Positions 1-13,427 of a stretch of 64,000 nucleotides of DNA are shown piece by piece (within the stretch, counting starts at the first letter, position 1; the number at the start of each line of letters is the position of its first letter). Both the position numbers and the translations under genes were made by a program. This stretch comes from Marasmius tenuissimus (Eukaryota; Basidiomycota; Agaricomycetes; Agaricales; Marasmiaceae): NCBI GenBank assembly GCA_029532415.1, contig JAQOTA010000006.1:1-64000 (forward strand). Reading direction: 5' to 3'. The notes beneath the pieces were generated by a model. It did no database searches and was not told the origin of the DNA. It was given only the letters and a program-made list of their open reading frames with translations.

Positions 1-525
1 TCCTGGTGCTTGTTGTCGATGACGATCCATTGACCCGGAAGATTTGTCCCGGTCATTAGGATTCCGGAACTGCACTGTTCACACGGCACAGGATGGGAAG
101 GAGTGTGTGGATTTTACTGCTTTCGCCAGACGCGCCAGATTACGATCTCGTCACGCTGGACAATTACATGCCGGTGATGACTGGTGAAGAAGCTGTTAAG
201 GAGATACGGAATGCTGGGAAGGATGTTTTCGTTGTGGGATGCACAGGTCAGTTTAGTTTGAACTTGAGGTCGTGTGCACTGTGAATCGCTGACTGAGTTG
301 CCTTTATCCTGTTGTAGGATGCCTTGACTGATGATCAAAACAGCTATCTTGAGGCAGGTGCTGACCGTGTGTACCAAAGCCTATCAATTACAAGTCAGGG
401 TATGTCGAGGTCACTGCTTCATTTATAGTTCCTGTTTTCTGACTCTTTTGGATAGTCAATTAGAGGAGATATTACAGATAGCTCGACAGAGACGAATGGA
501 ACGACAACAGGCTTCGGAATCATGA
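1..525 (+). pseudogene. Decayed response-regulator receiver domain, C-terminal part of a hybrid histidine kinase
   Basis: The left edge opens with a receiver start (LVLVVDDDPLTRK), followed by a phosphoacceptor-type strand (TLDNYMPVMTGEEAV), the FVVGCTG strand and a GADRVYQ strand. A charged tail ends at the stop near 523-525. These are the acidic pocket, phospho-Asp and Thr/Ser regions of CheY-like receivers. The reading frame does not hold. It shifts between about 40 and 118 and returns. The junction around intron 247-317 is out of phase. The Lys-Pro dipeptide expected after VYQ is only present if a one-base shift near 372-375 is assumed. At least three or four indels make this a pseudogene rather than a spliced gene. 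The kinase part would lie left of the window. Sequencing error is the alternative, but other long genes here are open. Confidence 0.65.
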
Positions 526-867
526 TATTGGCTTTGGATGTGATCTTTGATGTTCTTCATGCACGCATATCTTGTTTATCGTATCTTTATGCACATTCTT
601 TTACACTGCTCGTTGTACATTGTTTTTCGTTTTTCTCATTTTGGGTTTTTGCTCGATGGACAGCTCGGTGGATACCAGGATACACGGGGAATATTTCATC
701 GGTGACAGCTGTAGAACTTATATAGCGGTACGGTATCCACATGGTCTTGCCATAGGCCATTACTATTCAGGTTGGTTTAGCTTTGACCGGGAGCACTTTA
801 CACGGTACTAACCACGCACGTTCGTGAACAGTTTGGAGTTGACCTATCCCTGTGGCTGAGAGCACTG

Positions 868-3269
868 ATGGCTGCACTGCCGGCGGTTGACAGCTGTAGA
901 GAACTAAAAATGGTTGAAGGGATTATAAGAACTAGGTCGTCAGGAAGCTCTAAACAACAAAAGACGAAAATCCCCATCACAATGTCCAGATCGGATACTA
1001 CGGACTCGAGAGCTTCCACCGTTCGGGCTCGAGGGCTATCCAGTACCAGCACCAATACTAGTCAGAGTCTGGTTAGCTCGCCGAGGCCCGAGTCAATTTC
1101 ACATCTCAGCATCACGTCAGACTCAGCAACTAGCGTAGCTGACGAGGTTCTCTCTCAGAATGCCGTCGATGATGTGCTCAGCCAATGCCCAAAGTAGGCA
1201 TATTTTTCTTTTCATTCGAGCCGTTTGGAGTCTCATAGCGTCCAAAGGTTTCGTATTTTGGTACTTGGAAAGTCTGGAGCCGGAAAGTCATCGTTGATAA
1301 ATTCAACATTCAATGTCAACGTTGCGGTAAGTGCCAGAACTAGTGACATTGGTTGTTCGCACAAGAAACTCAATCGACCTTTAGAATGTGTCCCATGAAC
1401 TTGCAGGTGTATCAGATATCAATTCTGAGATTACTTCAGAACAAAACAGTCGTTTTATCCTCCATGATTCGCAGGGATTCGCACATGGCGAGGTGGACAA
1501 CTTCAAAACTGTCGAGAAATTCATAAGAGACAGGACAGACGAAAAGAAACCTTTGAAGGATCGGCTACATGCTATCTGGTGAGGATGTTTGCTATTTTCG
1601 TTCATTCGCGGATCTCATGGTTGGATATGCAGGTTTTGTGTCGAAATACCGACAGCAAACGGCGCGTTGTTTGAGAAAGGGGAAGAAAGATTTTCGAATT
1701 GAAATTGGAGAACGGTAGGTCCTATGCCTGTAGGCTGCGTGATGCAATTCTCACTTGTATGAAGTCCCCATCATCGTGGTTTTCACCAAGTACGACGAGC
1801 TCGTCAGCAAACTTGAGGAAGAGATAGATAGCGAGCTAGAGGAGGACGGGGATGATCTAGATGATGACCAGTTTCAGCAACGCGTCGAGGAGCGCGCACG
1901 GAACCAGTTCAGCGAGATCTGCGTGAAACCACTCAAAGCTATCACGAAGGACAGGGAGCTCCCCTTCCTCGAAGTGTCGACCAGTACGGACACGCCTACT
2001 CAGCTTGAGAGCTTCTAACAATTCCTCGCCTTTACCAGGGAAACGATATAAGAGCACCCTTGAGGAGTTGATGCATCTGACGCGAGGACACGTCGACGAA
2101 GCCGTTTGGCTGACTTGGGCTATTGCCCAGAGAACTAGCGCAGATCTTAAGATAGACGCGTCTATTGCGTACGCGACCCACAAATGCTCCCTTTCCTCTC
2201 TAACCCATGTGTTTCCTTCACAGAATTGGCCGGAAAAGTGAGCCTCGTTCAAGCATCTTCCCCTTGTCCTCCAAGAAACCCAAACGGCGGAACAGAATAT
2301 TGGAAGGGCTTGGCTTCTGGATTAAATCTCGCCGTAAATAATCTCAAAGCGTTCATGAACGTAGTTCACGACGAAATCGTGACGATCTGGAACTTCAACG
2401 ATCCTAAAATGGTATTTCTCCTTACCTACTTTTTTCTTCCATCCACCGATGTCTCTACCTCTTCTAGCATTGTAGATCCCCCGAATTTAAAGCTCTCATG
2501 TCCCATCTCGTAGAAGACTTGTCCGATCAGCCCCCCATGGAACACATGAGGAAACTTATGTGAGTCTTCACCGCAGAAAATTCTCTGACACGCTTACCAT
2601 CCTAAACTCTACCCCGATCAGCTCCGTGACCGGCTTGACTGGCATAGTCACCTCAGCCGTCCCAGGTGCTGTAGTTGTGGCCCTCCCCGTTGCAGCTGGA
2701 CTTGTGTTCGCACAGTGGTTCTATATGGCGTATCGTGCAAGGTACGTGGGCGTTAAACGCACACCGACACGCCTCCTGCTTACTGATTTTGTCTATCATC
2801 AGCCCAAGCATCATTCGACTGCTGATGGGCTACATTATCGGTAAGGATGCCCCTAGTTCCCGCCTCTGATATGACATTAAGCAAATGTTTGGTCCCAGAT
2901 CTCGTCCTTGTCATGCAAAGCCTGTTCTGGATCGTTCAAGTACGAGGGGAAGGTGAAACAGTCACCAAGCACCTCCTACGTCTCGCAATCGAGGCATACG
3001 GGGCCAGCGAGAACGGCGAACTCACCCGCATTCACAACGCGATTGCCTCCTTCGCTACGCCAACCTCCCTCTTCAAGTTCGGACACAAGGATCTGGTGCT
3101 GGCGAAGGTCGAGGAGCTCATCACAGACAACAAGTTCAGAATACCACCGCGCTTGCAAGAACACGTAAAAAGCATCTCCGAGTCCATCCTCAACGATCCG
3201 GAGGAATGGTTCTTCTCGGACCCTATCGGTTACATGGACTACCACCGCAAACAAGCTCCTGAATCGTGA
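868..3269 (+). pseudogene. P-loop GTPase (G-domain protein), copy A, one-base frameshift
   Basis: Exons by comparison with copy B: 868-1193, 1248-1326, 1385-1578, 1633-1714, 1765-1983, 2039-2237, 2276-2411, 2468-2559, 2622-2741, 2803-2840, 2899-3269. The P-loop GKSGAGKSS (exon 2), the G3 motif DSQG (exon 3) and the G4 motif TKYD (exon 5) are intact, as is the hydrophobic segment in exon 9. Exon 4 is 82 nt against 83 nt in copy B. One base is missing near 1688-1692, so the frame reaches a TGA at about 1700. All other exons are in phase. Either this is a very young pseudogene or one base is wrong in the assembly. The family is the fungal dynamin/AIG1/IRG-like G-domain group; its cellular role is not known to me. 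Confidence 0.7.
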
Positions 3270-3625
3270 CCTGCAAATTTTGGTGTGATGACTATGTACG
3301 TGCTTGAGCGAATCATACGAATGAAGGGGACTGTAGTGGTATGTGTTCTACATATGGGTGGGCGCGGACAATGGGGATGGGATGAATCTAGAAAGTCTTT
3401 TCGGTGTCTACATGTATATTTATCTTATCTTTATGCGCATTCTTTTGCACCGCTGCATCTCGATCCGTCGTTCTCTTTCAGAGTTTCTCGGTCGATACAA
3501 AGCATACGCGGGAGCGTTCTCTTCTGACCGGGAGCGCTTTACGCGACGCACGTTCGTGAGGGATCAGAGCCGACTATCCTTGTGTCTGAAAATGCTCATG
3601 GCTACACTGCCAGATTGAACTATAA

Positions 3626-5973
3626 ATGGTTGAAGGGGATCATAAAAACTGCGATGCTCGGGAGCTAAAGAAAACGACAAACGTCCTGATTACACTGACC
3701 AGGTCGGACAGTATGGACCCAGAAGCTTTGAAATTTCCGAGGCGAGGATTATCCAGTACCAGCACTAGTGACCTGCTTGGTTCGCAGGAGCCCAGGTCAT
3801 TTTCACATCTCCGCATCGGATCAACCGCTACCGTAGCCGAAGAGGTTCTCTCTACTGCCGTCGATGAAGTACTCAAGCAATGTCCAAAGTAAGAGGAATA
3901 TCTTTTATTTGATCGTTTGAAACCTCACACTGTGTCATTCAAAGGTTTCGGATCTTGGTTATTGGGAAGTCTGGGGCTGGGAAATCGTCGTTGATCAACT
4001 CGACCTTCAACGTCAACACAGCGGTGAGTGCCGGGATTTGTATGGGACCTGTGCACAATAAAAGTTCAAAGTTCAAACAACCTTTAGAAAGTGTCCCATG
4101 AACTTGCAGGTGTATCGGATATCAACTCTGAAATCACGTCGGAGCAGAACAGTCGTTTTATCCTGCATGATTCCCAAGGATTCGCTCATGGCGAAGTGGA
4201 TAACTACAAAACTGTCGAGAGATTTATAAGGGACAGGACAGATGAGAGGAAACCTCTCAAAGATCGATTGCATGCTATCTGGTGAGGAAGTCTGAGTCTG
4301 ATATTTTGCTCGCCGATATCTCACAGTCAACACGCAGGTTTTGTGTCGAAATACCGACGGCGAACGGCGCGTTGTTTGAGAAAGGGGAAGAAAAGGTATT
4401 CGAATTGAAACTGGAGAACGGTAGGTTCTATACCTGCAGACTCCGTGATGCAATTCTCACTTGTGAAAAGTCCCCGTCATCGTGGTTTTCACCAAGTACG
4501 ATCAGCTCGTCAGCAAACTCGAAGAAGAGATGGATACCGAGCTAGAAGATGAAGGGGACCAAGCTGATCTGGATGACGACCAGTTTCAGCAACGCGTCGA
4601 GGAGCGCGCACGGAGCCAGCTCAGCGAGATCTGCGTGAAACCACTCAAAACTATCACGAAGGACAGGAAGCTACCCTACCTCGAAGTATCGACCAGTACG
4701 AACACGCTTGCTCAGCTTGGGAGCTTCTAACAATTGCCCGCCTTTGACAGGGAAACGATATATGAACACCCTCGAGGCGTTGACGCGTCTGACGCGAGAA
4801 TATGTCGACGAAGCCGCTTGGCTAACCTGGGCTATCGCCCAGAATGCCAACGCAGATCTCAAGATAGACGCGTCTATTGCGTACGCAGCCCGCAAATGCT
4901 CCCTTTCCTCTCTAACCCATGCGTTTCCTTTACAGAATTGGCCGGAAAAGTGAGCCTCGTTCAAGCACCTTCCCGTTAACTTTCAAGAAACCCAAACGGC
5001 GGAACAGAATATTGGAAGGGCTTGGCTTCTGGATTAAATCTCGCCGTAAATAATCTCAAAGCGTTCTTGAACGTAATTCACGACGACATCGTAAAAATCT
5101 GGAACTTCAACGATCCTCACATGGTATTTGCAATCCTATCTACTGCTTTCTTCAATTCGCTAACGTCTCTTCCTCTTCCAGCATTGCAAATCCCCCGATT
5201 TTAAAGCTGCCATGTCCCATCTTGTAGAAGACCTATCTGACCAACCTCCCACGGTGCGGATGGGGAACCTCATGTAAGCCATTGCGGAAGGCTTTGGCAC
5301 GCTTACCGCTCAAAATTCTACACAGTTCCGTTGCCGAATTGGTCAATATAGCCACCTCAGCCGACCCGATGAGTGCTGCCGTAAGTCTTTCTGTTGTAGC
5401 TGGGGTTGCCTTTGCGAAGTGGGTCTACATGGTGTACGGATCAAGGTTCGTGGATGTCAAAAGCTCATCAACCGCCGCCCCCCTTGCTCACTCTTCCCGC
5501 CTGTCCTCAGCCCAAGCGTCATTCGACTGTTGATGGGGTACATTGTCGGTGAGGATGCCTCTCGCTCCCGTCTCCCCCGTCATTGAGCAACTTGTTCAAT
5601 CCCAGATCTCGTGCTCGTTATGCAAAGCCTGTTCTGGATGATTCAAGCACGAGGGGAAGGTCAAATAGTGACCAAGCACCTCTTACGTCTTGCATTCGAG
5701 GCGTATGAAGTCAGCGAGGATGGCGAGCGCACCCGAATTCACAACGCGATTACCTCCTTCGCTACTCCCTCCCTCTTCAAGATCAAGCACAGAGATCTGG
5801 TGCTGGAAAAGGTTGCGGAGCTTATCACCACGAACAAATTCAAACCTCCGCAGCGCCTGCAAGAACATGTGAAGAGCCTCCCCGAATCTATCCTTAACGA
5901 TCCGGAGCGATGGTTTTTTTCGGACCCAATCGATTATATGGACCATCATCCCCACCGTGTTTCCGAATCATGA
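3626..5973 (+). CDS. P-loop GTPase (G-domain protein), copy B
   Basis: Eleven exons keep phase and give about 598 residues: 3626-3888, 3945-4023, 4088-4281, 4338-4420, 4471-4695, 4751-4949, 4988-5123, 5182-5273, 5326-5445, 5511-5548, 5606-5973. Walker A GKSGAGKSS lies at about residues 95-103, G3 DSQG at 142-145 and G4 TKYD at 214-217. An acidic insertion follows G4. A hydrophobic helix near residues 440-460 (VVAGVAFAKWVYMVY) suggests membrane contact. The N-terminal 85 residues are Ser/Thr-rich and likely disordered. It sits 356 bp after copy A in the same orientation, behind a duplicated promoter. The intron after exon 6 would be only 38 nt; a different splice choice there (donor at about 4888) is possible. 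GTP binding is well supported. The biological role is unknown; self/non-self or stress roles of related GTPases are only analogies. Confidence 0.8.
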
Positions 5974-6252
5974 CCTGCAATGATGGCTATGTACGTGCGT
6001 GAATAATTTATGGGAATTGAGCTGTAGCGGTATGTACTTTACATATGGGTGGCGTGGCAAAGGGCATGAGGTCTAGATAGACCTTGGAATGGCATAGTTT
6101 TGGCATAATGTGAAGCTAATAAAACATGCATGATGAAATTGAAAGCGGTTGCAGCTAGAAGAAGAAAGTATTAAGGTATCATAGGCTAGAGAATCCCTGT
6201 TGAACAGAATGGTGGCATGATGGACAAGAATACGGGTGATGTGGGGTAACTA

Positions 6253-9200
6253 TCAGTGAGTGATAGAGTGATTATCCCGACCCAGGTCCAGATGGATTTG
6301 AGAGCTTTCGGGCTCTTCGGTGACGGGTATGGAGAAGTGGTCATCATCATCTCCCTCATCTTCCTCAGCAATAGGTGTCTCGAGTTCTTCATCTTGATCA
6401 ACATCCGCTTCGGGGTCCGAATCATCAAAGATGACATGGCACTAGGGATAGAATGCTTAGAGCATAGTAGGCACTGGCATTGAAGGTCAAGCTTACATGA
6501 CTTATCAGCGTTTTCACAAATTTGTGAGTTTGGCCCATGTTCGTCAACGCAACGAAAAAGTCGTTTTGCGGTGCTCTGAGGAGATTGGGGCTGAACACAA
6601 TCGATAACGCTTCGGCAGTCATTTGATTGTGCTCCTCGAAATCGGTAACACTAACAAAAGCCCGTCAGTATATCAGAGGCCACTCCGATGGAGGAAGCAG
6701 CTCACGTATCCAGGTGCTCAGATATTCGCTTGAGTAGGTCGAAGTTGGCTTGAGGCAACCTGTGGAGTAGTATGCGCGTCGCCGAGATTCTGTCCTCCAG
6801 ACTATCCAGCTCTGCACAACTAGTCGTTAGCAATACTGGTGCCCGATAACTGCAGCTGCACTCACGCATGGCAGCAATGACTTCGTGATAGAACGACGAG
6901 GGGACCACAGCCTCTGGCAATGTACGGAACCACGACTTGACAATATCACAAATAGCGTGTATGTCTGTTGTTTGAACGATTGGACATTCGCCTAAAGCAG
7001 TATTAGTGAGCCGGGGTGAAGCGGAACTATGGCGACGAGTCCTTACCTCGATTGAAAGCTTCTCTCAAAGCCGAGATCTCGGAAGTAGCGCCAGCCATGC
7101 GATCTGAAAGTCGGATTGAGTCTTCGCTTCAGGGAATGATAAAGCAACCTCACATATCCCGACCTCCGTCAAACCTCGACCCTCCACCTCCGCTAGACAC
7201 CTGCGTATCACGGATGGTATAGTACCTGGTAGTACCTCACCTTCCGATTCACGCTCCAGTAAGAACTCAAGCTCGACACCGAAGACTGCAAAGTATATCA
7301 GCACACTATGGTTCGAAGAGGTGACTATTTCCCACCTGCATAAGGATCCCTTGTCGCAGTCGAGGGCTGCGCTTGGATGTGGTCGTTGACCTGTGGCTTC
7401 GTTTGTCCCAGATACGTAAGTCGACGCTTGGCAGCAATATTTGAGATACGAGTGACAGTATCGATCCACTTCGTCATCTCGCGCTTGTTGATGGCTTGAA
7501 GCAAGTAGTGGCCGCCGTCCTCAGTATCGAGTTGGAAGATGAAAGAACGATCGTTGTTGATGAAGTGAGCAATACGAGAGTCCATCAGGCTGAGGACCAA
7601 CGATGGCTTCCCTGTGGGAGTGAAGTCAAGCTCCGAGACTGTCCTCTTGAGAGTCGGTGGATGTGGTGTGTCGGCTCCAAATGCACTAGAGATCGGTCGA
7701 ATGAAGTGGAACAACGCCGACATGCTTTTCTTATTACGATGCTGTTTCTGAGCAACGGCTGAGACCCTTCGTCCGCGCATAGCTTTGTTGATGAGTTCGT
7801 CTCGCTTTTCTTGTCGATTTTGTTCTTGCATCTTTTCCTTCTGTAGACGAGTGCGGAAATGCTTGTCTCTGCGGTTCTTCTCCATTTGCAAAGTCACTAA
7901 GCGTTGGAAAGGACGAGCCACCTTCTTGCCGGAAGTGTTTCCACTGGCGCTGGCGTTCATACTTTCTCGATGGGCCTCCTCTTTGATGGCACGACTATCG
8001 AAATGAATAGAAAAGACCTCCCGCTCGATGTTGGATAGTCGGTCAAAACCACGCCTATTGAGGTCGCCTTGTTGAACAAACCTCCTGGACATCAAAGAAG
8101 GTGCATTGGCGATGAAATTGGACAGGTGCCTACAAATCTGGTCAATCGATGAATCCGCCACAATACTAATGAACACATACCGCCGTTTATCGAAGTTGAC
8201 CAGGTTCTGGCCCTCCAAACTCGTAGCCTCCACGGTGTCCGGCATCGCGACGACGTCCAAGATCCGTTCAATCAACCAACCCATGTCGACGGTCAGCGGC
8301 TCCTTGGACGATACCGATCTGATTCTAGGCCTCGCCAAAAGTGAGGCGAGTGAATCACACTGAGCGTTGCGATTCAAGGCGACATTTTGCCATGCTTTTT
8401 GGTGCAAACGACTGTAGGTGCTGACGATCGCACCAGTGATCACGGCCTCCACGAAAGACCGTACACATGGCGTATCCAACTGGGGTACGGGTCCTTCCAG
8501 GCTCCTTATCCTCGCGACCTCCAGAGCTTGCAGAAGGACCTCCATACGATCTTGACGTGCTCGAAGGCCGAGCTTTGGCGCGACTATTTTGGCTGTGATC
8601 CATTTCTTGATGATGTAGAACGACCTCATACAATTTCGGATCCCAGGTGGGAGAAGACGGTATACGTGTTCCGTGGACATCTCGGATATCAACGAAGAGG
8701 TTACGACCTCCTGAAGATACATCTGGATCGTTTGAATCTCGGCAAGCTCCTCGTTGACTGTTTCCTCTCTTGGCATGAACCAACCCGTCCGATCCGCGCT
8801 TTGGGTTTCGAGGAGATCAGCAGCGATGTACAGGTCCTATACAACTGAAGTTAGACGATGCTGGTATACATGTAAGCGACACGAACCTCTTCGGTGACAT
8901 TGCTGAACGTGGCAAAGGCCATGCCATCTATATTATCGACAAATTCTTCTGGGCTCATTCTGTCGATATCTGGGGGCTCCCGTGTACTCAAATTCCTCAT
9001 TCGCGACTCGCTTGAGGTGAACTTCGGTCTGACAAAAGGCTGGTACTTCTGGTAGTGCGGACGAAGTATCTGAGAGTGTATGAGGCGCTCAAGACTTGTC
9101 CTCGTCTCGACCAAATTTTCCTTCGCTTGCTGCACAGCAGGGTCCTCGAAGTTGGTTGACAGGTAGATCAAATGGTCCGTGGAGCTCTGCAAAAATGACC

Positions 9201-12200
9201 GGATTGACTGTAGAAGTTGAGTGTCATCTAAGATATCTTGTGCGCCAGATCCTTTCGTGACCCAGGTCTTCATGGTCTCTACGACTTTCAGTCTGCCACT
9301 GAGGACATCCAGATAATCATTGACGGAGGGATCAGACCCCATAGGCTGCGCCTTGATATACGCCTTCCTCAACAGCTGAAGCGAAAGGTACTCGTCAGCA
9401 ACTAAAGAGGTGTACCAATAAATATGCTCGAATACCTCGAAGAAGATCAAAGGGGTTACAAAACTGCGGAACACATTCCACCATATCCGCGAGAACTCCT
9501 TGTGATCGAGCATTAGTTCACGACTACCCTCCCGAAGTGACATCTCGCCGTTATCATCTGCGACGGAGACCGACACATTGTTGAGGCCATGAATAAGGAT
9601 ATCGACCAATCGGTCGAGTGTTCCGGATTGCACCAGTACGCGCAGTGGCGGATCGGTCGACGTCTCAGAAACGACAATAGGTTGTCTATGTGAAAGTGAA
9701 GGAAGAGAACTCCGACGAGCAAGACTCGTCTTTCGGTCAAGGCCATGCGATGATCCCGGCTTGACACGTATGGAGGGATTGCGGCTGATGGATGGTCGTT
9801 CCGACGATGTTGGCTGGTCAAATGCGCCGGATGGAGGTCGTGATCGTACGAAAGACGATGGCCGTGAATTTGGAGTTGATTCTACCACAGAATTCTGAAC
9901 AATCAAGAGCAGCTCGCCATTAAAGACCGGAATCACAGTGCCTCCTCTACTAAGGATGGAGAATGGACTAGAAGCATCGCTGCGGTCGGGTGTCGCCCGA
10001 CCTTCTGGTCGTAGATGTCCGTCGATGGCGCGGAGATGCTGGATATCGGTTGCATCGCTGTCGACACGACCTCGCAATAATTGCGATCTGTCTATGAGGG
10101 TGACGGTGGGTAGAGGGTCCGGGAATAATAGTGGTAAAAGTGAAGACCCCGATTGGGACTGAGAGGATGACTTCGACCAGAAGAAGGGTTCGTAGAGGCC
10201 TTTCCGGCGAGGTTCAGCAGCGAGTGATAGGGACATGAACTGCTCCACCCTGGAAACAAAGACATGCTTAGTCAATATCACAAACAAAGAAACCCAACAT
10301 ACCGCTGGAACTTGAACCCAAGACCAGTGTTCCGTACATCACCGAACAGATCCCCCCAGTACGCGACAAGCCGGCGTATATCCTGATCACCCTCCTCCAA
10401 GACGACTTTTCTCGGACATAGGGAAAACGACGTGCGTAACTGCTCGAACAAGGTTCGTATCCTTGCGATGGCATCGAGACTAAATATCTCTCCCGTCTTG
10501 CCAGAGGCCCTAGTCAACTCCTCCTGTATCACGGTCCCAACGTCACCGCCCCAAGGGGTAATCTTGGGCTCAGCCACCCCAACAGGTTCTCCTTCTCCGG
10601 AGATCAGGGTCCAAGACTCCACTGTCGATGTCGCGTCAGGATCAACGCGTTTCCAAGCCTTCTCAAGTCGAGCAATGGGTGGTGAACAGACAGCACTCAT
10701 GATGGCACGCCAGGAACACTCGTCGCCGCTGATACGACAGTACTCCCCGACTCGCACCCAAGCCGCCATAACCTCGGAGCGATTATGAGTCTTGGAGGTC
10801 TGAGAACTTCTATCATCTGGCCGAGCGCCAGGCGATGACAAGGCCCCGACGGAGTTGTTCAAAGGGAAGGTGCTATATTGAGATTCAGTGACTAAAACTT
10901 GCATCAACACAAGCTTTGTCAACCAATGAGGATAATCATCCGAGCCGAAGAGGGCAGAAAAAGCCTGCGGTGTTTGAGGGGATCCGCCCTTTGTTGGTTG
11001 AGGTGAACTCATTAGGAAATCGGCGGTAAGGTTCTCGGGAGTTTGATGCAACATATTGGAATGGAATAGACTGAGACTTCTGGCGAGGACTTTGGGGTCG
11101 ATTGAGAGCAATACGTTTCTGGTGAGGCCATCACGGTCGAGAGCGTTCCCCCAGGAAGGGGGTGAGGCAGCTGAACCACGGAGGGACGATTGATGGGAAT
11201 CCCCTGTCTGAGCGTCGAAATAACCTTTCATGCCCGACGATCCAGGCGAGTTGTGAACGCCAAGACTTCCCATCAGCGAAGCCAGCTTTGACCCATCCTC
11301 GGGTCTGGGAGAGAAGGTCCCCAGATCGGGCGACGCATTGGGAGTCGGATTAAACAGGGCATGCACAGAAGCTGAGGTGGGCATCGTGGGCTGGGGAGTA
11401 GATGGAACAAGGGCAGACGTGGCGGATGGAATGGCCTCCGACCTCCAATCTTCCCAATCCGGGAAGTCGATGGGACGTCCATGGAATCTGAGATACTCTC
11501 CGGCCAACCAGGCAGCCCTTGCCTGCTCTGCTTTCTTCTTCTCCTCTTCTGCGCCACTCACGAGATATTCGCAACATCTCTTGAACTCGCCTTCAAATTT
11601 GGCGTGGTCAACAAGATACGGCATGCACAGTAGAATAGACGAGGCAAAGTCTTTCCACGATTCTAATTGGGCCTGAACTGCTCCATCTTGTTCGTCTGAC
11701 TTCAGAAAAGTGGTCCCGAAGACTGCCTCGTGAGTCAATGCTTCGAAAGTCCCCTTTTCAATCTTCCCGCTCTGGTTCCTCATCAAGTCAGGGTGCGTGC
11801 GCCTGCCCCAAAATGCTCGCTTCTTTCGCATCCCGAAACTATCGTCCTTCCTCGCCCCCATCCGCACGCGTGCACCTTGACCCAGATTCCCAAATGGCTC
11901 ACCCTTTTCCTTCTCATCCTCTACTTCCTCGTCCTCATCATCGTGGCTAGGGGGGACGAGTTCGATCGGAAACAAGTCCTTCACAGCAGCACTCCGATCG
12001 CCAGGGGGCTTGTAGAAATACAGCTTGGAGCCTTTTAGTTCGACCTTGAAAGGTTTCCAGCCTTTGGCATTCGACAAGTTGGCGTGATGTGGGTTGGCTG
12101 GCACGTCGGAAAGACGATTGAGAAAGCCGCTGTTGTAAACTATCTGGGAGGACCTCTTCTGATCGGTAGGACCGTTGCCACCACCACCGCTGATGTCTTC

Positions 12201-13427
12201 TGGCTCGACTATAGCAGGAGGAGATAGGAGAGCTGTCTGACGATGCTGTTGGGAAGGAGCCTTGCTCGAGTCTGTGGATTTGGCGGAAGCAAAGAAGGTT
12301 CCTCGCGTCGGCGTGGGCAGCTGTCCCTCCATTTCTGAGCCAGCGGAACCCTTTCGCTTCGGGCTGGAGGGAAAACGAGGTGCAGAGAGTTTTGAAGAGA
12401 GTTTTGGGGTAAAAGAGTGTGAGCGAGTGTGAACATGATTCGCGGGAGGAGAGCTCTTGGCAGCGGCTGCCGACGCTTCATCCACGGCAGGGGCAGAGAC
12501 GGATATGGACACTACGGAAGGCATATTGGACACTTTCGGAGGAGAAGTGGAGGGGGATGTTGACGGCTTGAAAGTGGGGAACGGCTGAGCGCCACCGGGG
12601 ACTGCTGGGGCGGAAGCTGGTGGGCTAGTAGGGGAGATACCGCCCGCATTGCTGTTGCTTCTGCCTCGATATAGGGCAATCTTCTCCTCAAAAGACGCAC
12701 CGTGGCCGGACGAGTGAGACGTTTCGAGCTTGCCCAAGTCGTCGGCGGACCTTGACCAGGCACGTTTCGAGATGTTTCGCAGATCCCCTAACCCACCAGT
12801 ATAAGGGTGGTGGGGAGTTGATGGACTGGATGGTTGGCTGGGAGGAGCGTGGAACGGGGAAGAAAGATCAAGGGATTGTTGGGGTCGGGCAGACTGGGAC
12901 AGGTCGAGCACAGATCTAGAGGCAACAATGTAAGCAAATGTTATCGGTGCCGCAAAGAAAGACGGAGGAAGTGGGCATAGAATGGTGCAAACGAAGAACG
13001 AAAACGTGGATATCCGCCGAACTAGACCACTCCAAGCAAATCCCTTGCATAATTCTCGTACAACACGATCCCAATAAACCCTCTTCCCTCGCCAGCAATC
13101 CACTGTAAATGATACGAAGACTCACCTAGCCGCGTTCGAGCTCCCATATGAATCCAGGATCGGGCGAGGGTCTGTTGGGCGCGAAATTTTGTGCTTCCTG
13201 CTCGATGTGCTGGCCCTTGGTTCTGCAGAGGAAGTGGAGCTCATCTTTGGATTCGAAGCACTCCGACCGAACCATTTGGAGGGTCTTGTGAGCGAATTGA
13301 GGAAGCCTCCTGAAGGGGATGTAGATCGAGGAAAGCCGAAAGACGCTGCAGCTGAGCTGCTGGTTGGTGAAGATGGATCCTGAGGGCTCAGCGAATTGGA
13401 AGACGGTCCTCCACGTCGCATGGCCAT
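6253..13427 (-). CDS. BEM2: Bem2-type Rho GTPase-activating protein
   Basis: Ten exons keep phase for 2180 residues: 13427-13126, 12915-10303, 10249-8887, 8836-7336, 7285-7154, 7103-7047, 6991-6866, 6811-6706, 6650-6497, 6441-6253. The first 350 residues are Ser/Pro-rich. A PH-like segment starts near residue 370 (GFLNRLSD, KVELKGSKLYFYKP). The middle holds RasGEF-N/RasGEF-like sequence (IWWNVFRSFVTPLIFFEVFE), followed by a second PH domain at about 1810-1900. RhoGAP occupies about 1926-2117, starting FGVELEFLLERE. The catalytic arginine finger is in GIYRMAGA (about R1972). FSPNLLRAP and an acidic tail follow. This order matches yeast Bem2, which turns off Rho1/Cdc42-family GTPases in bud and polarity control. 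The start is the first ATG after an in-frame stop. The first intron (210 nt) is long for this genome. Confidence 0.88.

Larger units (their letters stand above)
550..5973 (+). repeat. Tandem duplication of a GTPase gene with its promoter
   Basis: Two copies, about 550-3269 and 3415-5973, match over promoter and all 11 exons with intron positions conserved. The promoter match includes a TATCTTTATGC(A/G)CATTC stretch (about 580 and 3428), a GACCGGGAGC(A/G)CTTTAC stretch (about 786 and 3527) and GCACGTTCGTGA shortly after. Divergence is moderate in exons and higher in introns, so the duplication is not very recent. The copies share orientation and most likely arose by unequal crossing-over. Confidence 0.85.
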
